The notes beneath the pieces are model-generated. The model was not told the DNA's origin. It worked only from the letters and a program-made list of their open reading frames with translations, and ran no database searches. The position numbers and the translations under genes are program-made. From the NCBI GenBank assembly GCA_934643865.1, contig CAKUCX010000009.1, positions 7,414-71,413 of the forward strand: 64,000 nt of DNA. Direction: 5' to 3'. The DNA is from an uncultured Kiritimatiellota bacterium (GTDB lineage: Bacteria > Verrucomicrobiota > Kiritimatiellia > RFP12 > UBA1067). Positions 41,499 through 49,209 of this stretch are shown here, in pieces (the first letter of the stretch is position 1; every line of letters begins with the position of its first letter).

Positions 41499-43729
41499 GC
41501 GACATTCCTCCGTTCCTCAACGCCTCCAGGGGCGGACGGCGTGACGTCCATCGTTTCGGGTTGCGGGCCTTGGTTCGGCAGGGCAGGCTGTGGCGCGCCG
41601 CCACCGCCTCCGGCCATAGCCGCCGCGTTCTGGTCTGATTGAATCTTCGCCTGCGTCGCGGCGCAAATCTGCTGGAGTTGCTGAACCAACTCGAACTGCT
41701 TCAGTCGCTCCTCGCTGGGGATAACGTCGTCCGGGTTGATGTTCACGTCCTGAATCGACGGGCGAAGAAGAGCCATGATCCCGCGAGCGCCGATGATCTG
41801 CACGAGAAGCGGGTTGCCGATGACGGTATTGAAGAGTTGGATGCGTTGCTGATCCTGCTGGGCCTTCAGAATCTTGCCCATGACGCCAGCGGCGTGAACC
41901 TCGCAATCTCCCTTCAGTTCGAGGTCGAGGTCGTAGAGCAGGATGTAGTTGCACGTCTTCTGCACCTGATCGCGCGTCACGAGGCGGTCTGTCGCGGAGA
42001 TCACCATCTTCATGCCGCGAGACGCGGCCTCGGTGAAGATCGCAAGGCCGGACGCGGTGCGTAGCGCGCCCTGCCCGGAAGACTGCCCGTATGTGTAGGC
42101 GGGTATGCCTGAATCGTCGTCCGCCTGAACGCGCATCTTCTCCCACACAGCGAGAAGTTCAGATGCGTTCGACGGCACGGACACGACGCCGATTGGCGCG
42201 CCCGTGTTGCCCATCATGCTCGTCTGGAACGGGAAAACCTTGTGCGGACGGAACTTCAGGCCGTCCGGCGACTTGTCGGCGAGGCGCCCGATGTCGTTGA
42301 TCCAGTACATCGGGCCGCTTGCGACGGCCATGTTCTGCATGAGCGCCTTGATGGAGTTGTTCATCACCGACTGCACGAGGCAGAGTTTGTCGGCGACGGA
42401 TTCGCCCCACCACGATCCGGGCAGTTCGTAGAACACGCCCTTCGACACGGGAAGGCCGAGGCGGTCGTCGATGATGCGGCAGTAAACCACGAACCCGCCG
42501 ATCACGATTGTCTCGACGCGGTAGAAGTTCTCGTACTCGATGCGGTCGCCGTTCATCGTTCGCGTGACGCCGAACTCGATGAGGTCGCTTCCGCGAACGG
42601 ACGCAAAGCAACGGACGCCTTCGAGGGTGCAGTCGCGCGGGTCTTCCGTGCCGTTCTTCTCGGCGTCGCGGCGGATCGGGTCGTAAGGCTCCGAATCAAT
42701 CTTCAGGCCGCCCTTGGGATAGCGGTCGAGCAGGGCGCGCACGGTCTGCGGCATCCAGCCCTCGGCCTTGTCGGAGTTCACGCGCTGGCAATGCGTGACG
42801 TACTGCCAGAGTTCGTTCGCCGTGTACTTGATGCGGATGCAGAGAGGGCCGTCCTCGACGTCCTTGGCGTCCGGCGCCGGATAGCAGTCGCACGGATTCA
42901 CGGCCTCGTATGTCGGGATCATGCGGTATTCGCGCTTGTACTTGCGCGTACCAGTCCTCTTGCTCATCTTGCACTTGTTGACGGGCATGACGCGCGGCAC
43001 CGGGCCGATGATGAGGCCCGTGCCGTAGGTGCAGATGTAATCGACGTACTCGTTGAACGCCTTGATCCACCCGCCCTCGGCCATCATGTCCTGAACCTTG
43101 CGCTCCATGCGCTTCGCCCTCGTCCGGGCGAACGCGATCTTGCGGTTCATTATCTCGTCGTAGCGGTTCTGCGTGGACAGAACGACGATGCGCTGGAGCA
43201 GGGCGTTCTCCTGTGGCGTCAACTGCTGTACGCCCATCTGCTCCAACTGGTTGAAAATCTGTACGAGTTCGTTGCTGATGTCCTGCGCGGACTCCTCTTC
43301 GACCTGTTCCGGCACTTCGGGATCGGGCGTGGGATCGACCGTGAATGGCCACTCGCCTGAAGAGTTGAAGATGTCAACGAGCATCGCCTTCGCGGCGCGA
43401 ACCTTCGTCGCGGTGATTGGCGCGAAGATTCGCTCGTCGATTCCGGCGGCTCGCATCTTCGCCTTCTGTGCGTCGCTGTACTGGCATGTCTGCGAGAGAA
43501 GCGCGTAGCGCAGTTTCGCGTCAACGCCGCTGGTGCGGCGGTGATCGACCGCAATGTGCCACGTTTCCATGACGAACGCGGCGAGACGGCACATCGGGAA
43601 AGTCGTCGGCACGATTGCGGCAGGGCGCGGCGACGCCTCTGAAACGGTTTCGCCGGAAGCGGCGGACATGCCGTTTCCGTTCCTTACGGCGTCCAACGCC
43701 GCGCCGAATATCTGCTCTACCGTGTCCAT
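41495..43729 (-). CDS. Portal protein
   Basis: The 744-residue product is the size of P22-type portals (about 725). The core fits the family: GVFYELPGSWWGESVADKL, VMNNSIKALMQNMAVASGP and, near residue 570, TASGLAIFTEAASRGMKMV, a segment conserved in podovirus portals. The C-terminus is a helical barrel-like region with a Gly/Pro-rich tail. It would form the dodecameric DNA channel and packaging motor dock. The start at 43729 is the first ATG; an in-frame TTG at 43777 would add 16 residues but lies beside a hairpin repeat. Confidence 0.8.
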   Translation of the reverse strand: MDTVEQIFGAALDAVRNGNGMSAASGETVSEASPRPAAIVPTTFPMCRLAAFVMETWHIAVDHRRTSGVDAKLRYALLSQTCQYSDAQKAKMRAAGIDERIFAPITATKVRAAKAMLVDIFNSSGEWPFTVDPTPDPEVPEQVEEESAQDISNELVQIFNQLEQMGVQQLTPQENALLQRIVVLSTQNRYDEIMNRKIAFARTRAKRMERKVQDMMAEGGWIKAFNEYVDYICTYGTGLIIGPVPRVMPVNKCKMSKRTGTRKYKREYRMIPTYEAVNPCDCYPAPDAKDVEDGPLCIRIKYTANELWQYVTHCQRVNSDKAEGWMPQTVRALLDRYPKGGLKIDSEPYDPIRRDAEKNGTEDPRDCTLEGVRCFASVRGSDLIEFGVTRTMNGDRIEYENFYRVETIVIGGFVVYCRIIDDRLGLPVSKGVFYELPGSWWGESVADKLCLVQSVMNNSIKALMQNMAVASGPMYWINDIGRLADKSPDGLKFRPHKVFPFQTSMMGNTGAPIGVVSVPSNASELLAVWEKMRVQADDDSGIPAYTYGQSSGQGALRTASGLAIFTEAASRGMKMVISATDRLVTRDQVQKTCNYILLYDLDLELKGDCEVHAAGVMGKILKAQQDQQRIQLFNTVIGNPLLVQIIGARGIMALLRPSIQDVNINPDDVIPSEERLKQFELVQQLQQICAATQAKIQSDQNAAAMAGGGGGAPQPALPNQGPQPETMDVTPSAPGGVEERRNVA

Positions 43730-43778
43730 GTCCAATAATGTACGAACTGCGTGCCGTTCGTCAAATGACGCCGACAAG

Positions 43779-43812
43779 AAAGGCGCGTTTCGCCTTTATT
43801 TACGGGCGTTTG
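43779..43812. repeat. Hairpin copy of the control-region element
   Basis: AAAGGCG (43779-43785) pairs with CGCCTTT (43791-43797) around a five-base loop, followed by ATTTACGGGCGTTT. The whole element is closely similar to two copies at 47091-47115 and 47257-47289, which lie in the opposite orientation. Here it sits between the large terminase and portal genes. Confidence 0.7.
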
Positions 43813-43837
43813 GAGCAATTCGCCCCTTGACGCGGGG

Positions 43838-45385
43838 CTATACGCAACCGAAGTCGAGGTTGAACGCCGACACGTCGATGGACGAGCGCCTGCCGAAGTT
43901 GTCGTTCGGCACGGAGAAGTCCACGCCGGACTTGAACGCGCCCATGCAGAGATACTGGAAGGCGTCGTGGACGTGCGAGTAGATGTTCTTATCGGCCTCC
44001 TCGGTGAAGCGCTCGTCGCCGTCGGCGGCGTTCTTCAGCCTGCGGTAGCAGTAGTAGCCGTTGAAGCCCTTGCGGAGCATTTTGCACCGCTCGCTGATCT
44101 GCACGGCGGCGCGTCCCTTGTAGTTCCGGCGCAGGAGTTCGCTCACCGCGTCGATGCGAATCTGGAATCGGTTGCCGTTCGTCGCAGGCGCAGGCTTCGT
44201 CAGGATGCCGTAGCGGTTGAACGTCTGGATCGCCGATACCGACACCACCTCGTTGTAGTTCATCCCGGCGGGGTCGCCGAAGTTGATGTGCGGCATGGAC
44301 GGGAAGCCGTACTCGTTCATCAGTTTCGGACGCAATAGTTCCTCGATGAACTGCTCGGCGCTCATGTTCTCCGCAGTCACCTCGTCGAGGACGTACAGAA
44401 CGCCGTCGATTCCCAACTGCGCGATCACCGTCGCTGGCGTCCGCCCGAAGTCGCTCCCCATCAGCACCGTCAGGCCGCGCTGGAGTTTCAGGTCGCCGTG
44501 GTAGCAATGTATCTCGTCATTGTACTCCGGGTAAACGGGACGGCCTTCGACCGACGTGCCGAACTGGTTCAGTATGAGCCGCTTCACCTTGTCCGGGTCT
44601 GCGCCGACGGTCTGCTTGTGCCAGTAGTAGAACCCCTCCTTCAGGTTCTCGACGTTCTCCGCAGGGCGGATGCCGTACTTCTCGAAGTCGCGCCCGTCGT
44701 TGTCCTCGTACCACGTCTTCCCGTCCTTGTGCCGCAGAAGCAGGGCCGGAGGCTGGACGAAAAACAGCATCTTCGCAGGCTTCTCCACGCACTCCTTGCG
44801 GTACCACCAGTTGCTCTCGTCCGGCGAGTTCGTGTCCATGATGACGCCGTAGGAATCCAGTTCGACGCCCTTGCACGGCTGGAAGCGCCCGATTCGACCG
44901 TGCAACTCGTCGATGATCGACCACGGAACCTGCGTCGCCTCGTTCACCCACGCGCCGCTCAACTCCAGCGACATGAGGTCGTTGCGGATGTTCTTCGACT
45001 CCAGCGCGTAGAACTCCAAGTCGATGCGCACTATCGTCCCGTCGCCCTGCATCGACGGCTCCTCCAGCCGCCCGGAGATCGGCGAACTCATGTGCATCAC
45101 CGTCTGCGGGAACCATTGGAGCCACGTCTCGATGGTCGTCTTGATGAGCGCGGGATAACTGTGGCGCCCGATCAGCCACTTCGACCAGCGGATGCGCTTC
45201 TTCACGCCGTCCTCCACGATGGTCGCCACCTTCTGCCTATCCGCGACCATGCGGATGTCCCAGCAACACGCCACCGACTTCCCGGAGCCGACGGGGCCGC
45301 GTATGCACTTGTACTCGTAGCCCTGCGGTGCCAGATGGAACGCCGAGCCTGTCCACGATGCGTTGTAAGTCACCTCGTTCGCCAT
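43838..45385 (-). CDS. terL: Terminase large subunit
   Basis: This is the ATPase and nuclease of the DNA packaging motor. The 515 residues show Walker A GPVGSGKS at residues 30-37 and a Walker B-type strand with the catalytic Glu at about 149 (LSGAWVNEA). The RNase H-like nuclease has Asp312 (GSDFGRTPA), Asp334 (LYVLDE), Asp371 (GDPAG) and Asp474 (HVHDAF). The family length and motif order are typical. It follows two small genes and the small terminase, and precedes the portal. Confidence 0.92.
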   Translation of the reverse strand: MANEVTYNASWTGSAFHLAPQGYEYKCIRGPVGSGKSVACCWDIRMVADRQKVATIVEDGVKKRIRWSKWLIGRHSYPALIKTTIETWLQWFPQTVMHMSSPISGRLEEPSMQGDGTIVRIDLEFYALESKNIRNDLMSLELSGAWVNEATQVPWSIIDELHGRIGRFQPCKGVELDSYGVIMDTNSPDESNWWYRKECVEKPAKMLFFVQPPALLLRHKDGKTWYEDNDGRDFEKYGIRPAENVENLKEGFYYWHKQTVGADPDKVKRLILNQFGTSVEGRPVYPEYNDEIHCYHGDLKLQRGLTVLMGSDFGRTPATVIAQLGIDGVLYVLDEVTAENMSAEQFIEELLRPKLMNEYGFPSMPHINFGDPAGMNYNEVVSVSAIQTFNRYGILTKPAPATNGNRFQIRIDAVSELLRRNYKGRAAVQISERCKMLRKGFNGYYCYRRLKNAADGDERFTEEADKNIYSHVHDAFQYLCMGAFKSGVDFSVPNDNFGRRSSIDVSAFNLDFGCV

Positions 45386-45395
45386 CGCAACCTCC

Positions 45396-45629
45396 TCACT
45401 CCGTCAACTTCGCAACCGCGCCGATCTCCTCCGCAGTCATCCACGTCTCCGTGAACTCCCGTCTGTCTCGCCACTTCAGGCAGTACGTAGGCTCCCTGCC
45501 GAGGGAGAACTCAACGGCCTTCACCACGCACTCGAAATTCAAATCGCCGCAGAGACGCAACTTCTGCCCAAGCGCATACCTCGCATGGAACTCGTTCTGC
45601 CCGTCCGTGCCAGCAACGCCGCTTGTCAT
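45396..45629 (-). CDS. Small late protein (77 aa)
   Basis: The ATG at 45629 overlaps the stop codon of the previous gene as ATGA; the frame is open further upstream but without conserved sequence. The product is mixed alpha/beta (LGQKLRLCGDLNFECVVKAV) and ends ten bases before the large terminase start. No family was recognised. Tight coupling to its neighbour suggests the two small proteins work together. Confidence 0.6.
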   Translation of the reverse strand: MTSGVAGTDGQNEFHARYALGQKLRLCGDLNFECVVKAVEFSLGREPTYCLKWRDRREFTETWMTAEEIGAVAKLTE

Positions 45630-45955
45630 GGCCTCACCCCCGCAACCCTGCGCGGAGTGTGCAGGGCGCCGTCGTCCCCGCGAACGATGTACCGCTCGTA
45701 GAACTCCGGCCCGCACCTCCGCCCGAACACCAGCGGCAAACCGCGCCGCTTGCACCAAACCCACGGATAGACGTCCGGCGGGATGACCGCCAAAACAGTC
45801 CCTTTCCCCCACACCCCGCGCCCAGAGGCGTTCCGCACCACGTCCCCAACAGCAAACCGCTCGCGCTCCCTTGCCGATCCTGCGCCGCGTGTCCGCGCGA
45901 CACCCCCGATGACTGTTCCACTCGGCCCCCCCGCGCGTGCTGTCCTATCCCCCAT
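45626..45955 (-). CDS. Small KOW-like protein (109 aa)
   Basis: The likely start is the ATG at 45955, although an in-frame ATG at 46204 overlapping the small-terminase stop codon is an alternative that would add 83 Ala/Pro/Arg-rich residues. The conserved-looking part, RFAVGDVVRNASGRGVWGKG followed by TVLAVIPPDVYPWVWCKRRG, resembles a small beta-barrel of the KOW or SH3 type. It lies between small and large terminase. Function is unknown. Confidence 0.5.
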   Translation of the reverse strand: MGDRTARAGGPSGTVIGGVARTRGAGSARERERFAVGDVVRNASGRGVWGKGTVLAVIPPDVYPWVWCKRRGLPLVFGRRCGPEFYERYIVRGDDGALHTPRRVAGVRP

Positions 45956-46196
45956 AGGGCGGGGGCGGGGCCGGGCAGGGCTGGCCGGGCAGGGTGCCGG
46001 GCGTGTGCCGTCGGCGGGGGCGGCGCGTCGCTGGCGGTGGCGTTCGAGGGGGGCGGGGGGCGTGGCGTGGCGCGTCGCTGGGGCGTTCGCGGCCTCGGTT
46101 GCGGGGTCGAGGGCGGCACCGTTGGCGCGTCGGCTGGCCTGTCGCTCAACCGTTGAGGGGTGGCAACCCTCCGCTCGTTTGTTGATATTTGCGCTT
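45956..46196. other. Extremely GC-rich spacer after small terminase
   Basis: These 241 bases are nearly all G and C, with long runs such as GGGCGGGGGCGGGGCCGGG on the plus strand. The minus strand is open from 46204, so it may encode an Ala/Pro/Arg-rich leader of the following small protein, or it may be noncoding. A GAGGG/CCCTC hairpin lies near the small-terminase end. No other structure was found. Confidence 0.45.
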
Positions 46197-46877
46197 TTAT
46201 ACATCTATCGCCGCCATTTCTGCGCTTTTCGCGTTTTGGGGTATTCCGGCCACACTCCCGCCACACATCGCCGGAGCCGCCGCCTGAATAATGTTGATGT
46301 TGTACGTATTCCCGCCGCCGGAGTGTGAACCGCCGCCGCCGTGCTTATACCTTGGGTCGCCGTAAGTGTCAGCGGCGAGGCGTTCAAGCAGGAACTTCGA
46401 CAGGCTGGCGGCTTCTTTCCCGATCCCGCGCCCGTCTAACGCCTTTTCGGTGGCCTCTAACGCCTTCAGGGCGAGCCGTTCGCCCGTGCTGGCCTTGCAG
46501 AACTTGAAAGCCGCGTCGAAGTCGGGCGAGGCAAGGCGGCAAATGGTGAGATCACCCCAACCGATCCCGGCTTGCTTCATCGCCACGGACGGCAAAGCCC
46601 CGGCGAAGTAAGACAGCAGGAAGCGCACCGCCTGCGCGCGCGTGACCAGTTGCGCGAACTCTACCCGCGTTTTCTGCGGCTGTCGCCTCTCGCCCTGTTC
46701 TGCTTTCCGTGTGTTGGCGAAGTCCACAAGGAGGGAATAAGCTTCTTCCTCATCGAGCGAGAGGGTGGCGGCTGGGTCTGCCGTGGGCTGTGGCTGTGTG
46801 GTCGCGGCTGGCGCGGCTGTGGGTGCCGTGTCGGTGGCGTGTGCGCCGGGCTTTGGTTTGCGTCTGGTGTGGCTCAT
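46197..46877 (-). CDS. Terminase small subunit
   Basis: The ATG at 46877 is chosen because the sequence before it is not protein-like. The 226 residues open with a flexible Pro/Ala/Thr region. Residues 90-150 contain a DNA-binding helix-turn-helix of terminase type (ALPSVAMKQAGIGWGDLTIC, SPDFDAAFKFCKASTGERLA). The sequence AADTYGDPRYKHGGGG near the end is also usual for this group. It recognises phage DNA and loads the large subunit. It is the first gene of the leftward operon and is not preceded by a clear Shine-Dalgarno site. Confidence 0.65.
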   Translation of the reverse strand: MSHTRRKPKPGAHATDTAPTAAPAATTQPQPTADPAATLSLDEEEAYSLLVDFANTRKAEQGERRQPQKTRVEFAQLVTRAQAVRFLLSYFAGALPSVAMKQAGIGWGDLTICRLASPDFDAAFKFCKASTGERLALKALEATEKALDGRGIGKEAASLSKFLLERLAADTYGDPRYKHGGGGSHSGGGNTYNINIIQAAAPAMCGGSVAGIPQNAKSAEMAAIDV

Positions 46878-46947
46878 GGGTACATTGTCGCACGGCTTGA
46901 CGCGACCTATACGGGCGGGGCCTGTTGGGTGTGGATCGCGATTAAAC

Positions 46948-46965
46948 AGGCAAAAAGCAAAAAAG
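46948..46965 (-). repeat. 18-base inverted repeat, left copy
   Basis: AGGCAAAAAGCAAAAAAG is the exact reverse complement of the sequence at 47303-47320. The two copies face each other across 337 bases. Confidence 0.9.
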
Positions 46966-47009
46966 GGGCGGACAGGGCAAGCCATAGAGGCCGGGAAGGA
47001 ATCTTTTCG

Positions 47010-47026
47010 GCTTTCCGTGTGTTGGC
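47010..47026. repeat. 17-base repeat copy (also at 47166-47182 and 46702-46718)
   Basis: GCTTTCCGTGTGTTGGC occurs three times exactly: here, at 47166-47182, and inside the small terminase gene at 46702-46718. The two noncoding copies are each followed, 84 and 95 bases on, by a copy of the TTTCGCCC element. Confidence 0.85.
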
Positions 47027-47090
47027 TTTGCTAATCCTTGCGCGTGCGCGTATAAGGCCAGAACTCTGTCCGCCTGCCCGAAGAGCGAAA

Positions 47091-47115
47091 ACGCCCGTAA
47101 ATATTGGGCGAAACT
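47091..47115 (-). repeat. TTTCGCCC element, copy B
   Basis: On the minus strand it reads GTTTCGCCCAATATTTACGG and onward. It is similar to copy A (47257-47289) and to the hairpin element at 43779-43812. Confidence 0.65.
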
Positions 47116-47256
47116 CGGACAGGGGGCGAGGGGTTGCGCCCTGTCCGCCCTGCCCAACGTGCGCCGCTTTCCGTGTGTTGGCGAGAAGCACCGAAAAGCG
47201 AAAGAGGGCGAAAAAATTTTTCAGTGCGTGGCGTTCCGGCTGTGGTCGAAGTGCGT

Positions 47257-47289
47257 AAAACCCCTGTAAAATAAGGGCGAAACGCGCCT
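47257..47289 (-). repeat. TTTCGCCC element, copy A
   Basis: On the minus strand it reads AGGCGCGTTTCGCCCTTATT and onward, and it can fold through AGGCG/CGCCT. It ends 14 bases before the right copy of the 18-base inverted repeat. Confidence 0.65.
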
Positions 47290-47302
47290 AAAAACTTTTT
47301 CA

Positions 47303-47350
47303 CTTTTTTGCTTTTTGCCTATTGACAACATACGCAGAATATGAGATAAT
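47303..47350 (+). promoter_or_regulatory. Rightward early promoter with 18-base upstream repeat
   Basis: TTGACA (47322-47327), a 17-base spacer and GATAAT (47345-47350) form a near-consensus sigma-70 promoter, followed by ACCCGC. Directly upstream is the right copy of the 18-base inverted repeat CTTTTTTGCTTTTTGCCT (47303-47320), a T-rich tract that could act as an UP element or operator. Confidence 0.85.
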
Positions 47351-47422
47351 ACCCGCGTTTTCAACCACCACCAGAGGCGCGGCCACATACCCGCCGACGG
47401 AACCACGAAAGGACAAAAGACA

Positions 47423-47935
47423 ATGAAAGCATATCAAATCACCCTTGACGAACTCGACCGCGCGACCGTCGCGCAGTTGGGCGGAACCTGCGAGAACACC
47501 GCGAACGGTTGCAGGATCGACGACGACACCGCGCAGACACTCGCGGACGTGTGCCGCTGTTCCTGCGGTGCCGCCGGGGGTTTCTCCGGGTTCATCTATT
47601 ACACGGAAACGCGGGAATTTACCGCGAAAAACCGCGCCGCAATCGTCGCCCGGCTCCGTGAACAGATCGACGAGGGGCTTTTTACTGATCAGAACGGAAA
47701 GCCGCGCGGCGTTGTCGGCGCGGTCGTGATGTTCTCTTGCTTCAAAGATGAGAACCCCGCCGAGATCGAAGAAGAAGCCGCGCGGGTTCTGTTCGGGCCA
47801 CTCGAAGACGTGCGCGGCGGTGACCTTGACCGGGTAGCAAATGCCCTTGCTTGGAGTGTGCTTGAAGATCTGGCTTTTCGTCTTGACGGGCAGGAGTGCG
47901 ACGAGGACGAGAGCGACGAGGAAAGCGACAAATGA
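47423..47935 (+). CDS. First early protein, unknown (170 aa)
   Basis: The ATG follows the leader ACCACGAAAGGACAAAAGACA with GAAAGGA as ribosome binding site. The 170 residues are acidic, with a Cys-rich stretch near residues 24-50 (ENTANGCRIDDD, VCRCSCGAAGG) and a charged end (DGQECDEDESDEESDK). I do not recognise a family. It is the first gene behind the strong early promoter, so it may be a host-takeover or regulatory protein. Confidence 0.75.
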   Translation: MKAYQITLDELDRATVAQLGGTCENTANGCRIDDDTAQTLADVCRCSCGAAGGFSGFIYYTETREFTAKNRAAIVARLREQIDEGLFTDQNGKPRGVVGAVVMFSCFKDENPAEIEEEAARVLFGPLEDVRGGDLDRVANALAWSVLEDLAFRLDGQECDEDESDEESDK

Positions 47936-47943
47936 ACCAACAC

Positions 47944-47972
47944 GCCGCGCCCGGTGTGGTGCCGGGCGCGGC
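47944..47972 (+). promoter_or_regulatory. Intergenic hairpin before the second early gene
   Basis: GCCGCGCCCGG (47944-47954) and CCGGGCGCGGC (47962-47972) form a perfect 11-base stem with a seven-base loop. It is followed by the leader AACACGAAAGGACACAATCA. The stem is nearly the same as that at 48554-48586. Confidence 0.75.
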
Positions 47973-47994
47973 AAACACGAAAGGACACAATCAA

Positions 47995-48543
47995 ATGAAA
48001 GTTGACATTATCCCGACACCCGGAACGTCCGCAGATTGGCAAGTACAGCCGCGCGACGATTCCGGCGAATATGAAGCCGCGCCGGTTTTCGGCCCTGCGT
48101 CTGATTGCGAGTGCGTCGAATGGTGTGATGAGAACGGCTACGAGTATCGCCACAGGAAAAACGCCGCGCTTGTGGTGCCGAGGTTTTTTGACGATCTCGC
48201 CAAACGGTGCGACAACGTACACGCGGCAATGATCGAACGCGCCACCCGGTGCGGCTGGTCGTTTGCCTCTGATTGCATCTACCGCGCAAGCGCGGCTTGG
48301 AAGGAAAACCCGACGCATTACGCCTATAATGGCGACTTCGGCGGCGCGGCGTATTTTCGCGGGGTCACGGATGAAAGCGCGGCCAGCGAAGACGGGCGCA
48401 GGGCGCAAGAATTGCTTTCTTGGTTGCTCGGCGCGGCCTCCTGCGCTTGGGAACTCGGTTTTAATCTGACGTTCGACAAGGACGGCAAGCACCGAGTTTT
48501 CAACACGTGCCCCCAATGGGTCACGCTCGAAGAGGAACCATAA
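47995..48543 (+). CDS. Early protein, unknown (182 aa)
   Basis: The ATG at 47995 has AAAGGA upstream. An in-frame ATG at 47932 that overlaps the previous stop codon would add 21 residues encoded by the hairpin, and is less likely. The product contains ECVEWCDENGYEYRHRKNA and RVFNTCPQWVTLEEE and is rich in Cys and Trp. No family was recognised. It is part of the early operon. Confidence 0.7.
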   Translation: MKVDIIPTPGTSADWQVQPRDDSGEYEAAPVFGPASDCECVEWCDENGYEYRHRKNAALVVPRFFDDLAKRCDNVHAAMIERATRCGWSFASDCIYRASAAWKENPTHYAYNGDFGGAAYFRGVTDESAASEDGRRAQELLSWLLGAASCAWELGFNLTFDKDGKHRVFNTCPQWVTLEEEP

Positions 48544-48553
48544 AAAACACCTT

Positions 48554-48586
48554 GCCGCGCCGGGTGCCACATACGCCCGGCGCGGC
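48554..48586 (+). promoter_or_regulatory. Intergenic hairpin with CCACATAC loop
   Basis: GCCGCGCCGGG (48554-48564) pairs perfectly with CCCGGCGCGGC (48576-48586). The loop carries GCCACATAC, which recurs at 47382-47390 and within the hairpin at 49116-49169. The A/C-rich leader CAACCACGAAAACACGAAAA follows. Confidence 0.75.
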
Positions 48587-48628
48587 TCAACCAGTCAACC
48601 ACGAAAACACGAAAAGGAAAAATCAGCC

Positions 48629-49105
48629 ATGAAGTACACAAAGGAATTTTCAGAAGGTTTCACGCCGTGGAGCGGTGCCGTTTCTGTGTATGAGCGCATA
48701 GTCAAGGAAAAAGGCCTTGACGCACTCGAAAACGCTTTAGAGCAGATTTTCGAGGGGAGCGACGAGCCGCCCAGCGATACCGCGATCAACGATCTATTAT
48801 GGTTTGACGCTGACACGGTTTATAACGTCCTTGGCATGAGGCCGGACAGCGCAAAAACGCGGACGCTTGACGAAATCCGCGAAGCATGGAAGGAAAACAA
48901 TACAGTAGGGTATGAGGTGCAGAAGGTCGAAATTATCGACTATGAAACCGTTCGTGTGACGTTCTTCGACCCGGAGGAGGAAACGCCGCCGGACGAGTAC
49001 GAGACGGAAGACCTCAACCCGGAAGAGGTCGCCGCGCTTTTCGGCGACGATGAAGGCGAAATCGACGAGGACGCGCAGACCGTTTGCACGTGGTCGCGCG
49101 ACTGA
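48629..49105 (+). CDS. Early acidic protein, unknown (158 aa)
   Basis: The ATG follows AAAAGGAAAAATCAGCC. The product is strongly acidic in its last 60 residues (FDPEEETPPDEYETEDLNPE, GDDEGEIDEDAQ). The first 90 residues look globular and helical (SVYERIVKEKGLDALENALE). Highly acidic small phage proteins can mimic DNA, but nothing specific supports that here. No family was recognised. Confidence 0.75.
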   Translation: MKYTKEFSEGFTPWSGAVSVYERIVKEKGLDALENALEQIFEGSDEPPSDTAINDLLWFDADTVYNVLGMRPDSAKTRTLDEIREAWKENNTVGYEVQKVEIIDYETVRVTFFDPEEETPPDEYETEDLNPEEVAALFGDDEGEIDEDAQTVCTWSRD

Positions 49106-49115
49106 TCCAAACTTT

Positions 49116-49169
49116 CCGCCGCCGGGCGCATGTCCGCGCCACATACACGGACAGAGCGAACGGCGGCGG
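49116..49169 (+). promoter_or_regulatory. Two-tier intergenic hairpin with CCACATAC loop
   Basis: The outer stem CCGCCGCC (49116-49123) pairs with GGCGGCGG (49162-49169), and the inner stem TGTCCG (49131-49136) with CGGACA (49148-49153). The inner loop holds CCACATAC, as in the hairpin at 48554-48586. Confidence 0.65.
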
Positions 49170-49209
49170 GACTTCCTGCCATTCTAAAACTGCGAGAGGA
49201 TTTCAACCG

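Larger units (their letters stand above)
46878..47422. promoter_or_regulatory. Divergent control region between late and early operons
   Basis: This 545-base region separates the leftward late operon from the rightward early operon and holds no convincing gene. It contains an 18-base perfect inverted repeat at its two flanks, two copies of a 17-base repeat, two copies of a TTTCGCCC element, a CGGACAGGG/CCCTGTCCG hairpin (47116-47147) and the rightward promoter. No clear leftward promoter was found. The arrangement suits a genetic switch or an origin. Confidence 0.7.

Noticed and set aside
46907..47303. Several overlapping minus-strand frames of 70-94 codons in the divergent control region
   Set aside because: They run through duplicated repeat elements, lack ribosome binding sites, and the shared ANTRKA peptides come from the DNA repeats rather than from homology.
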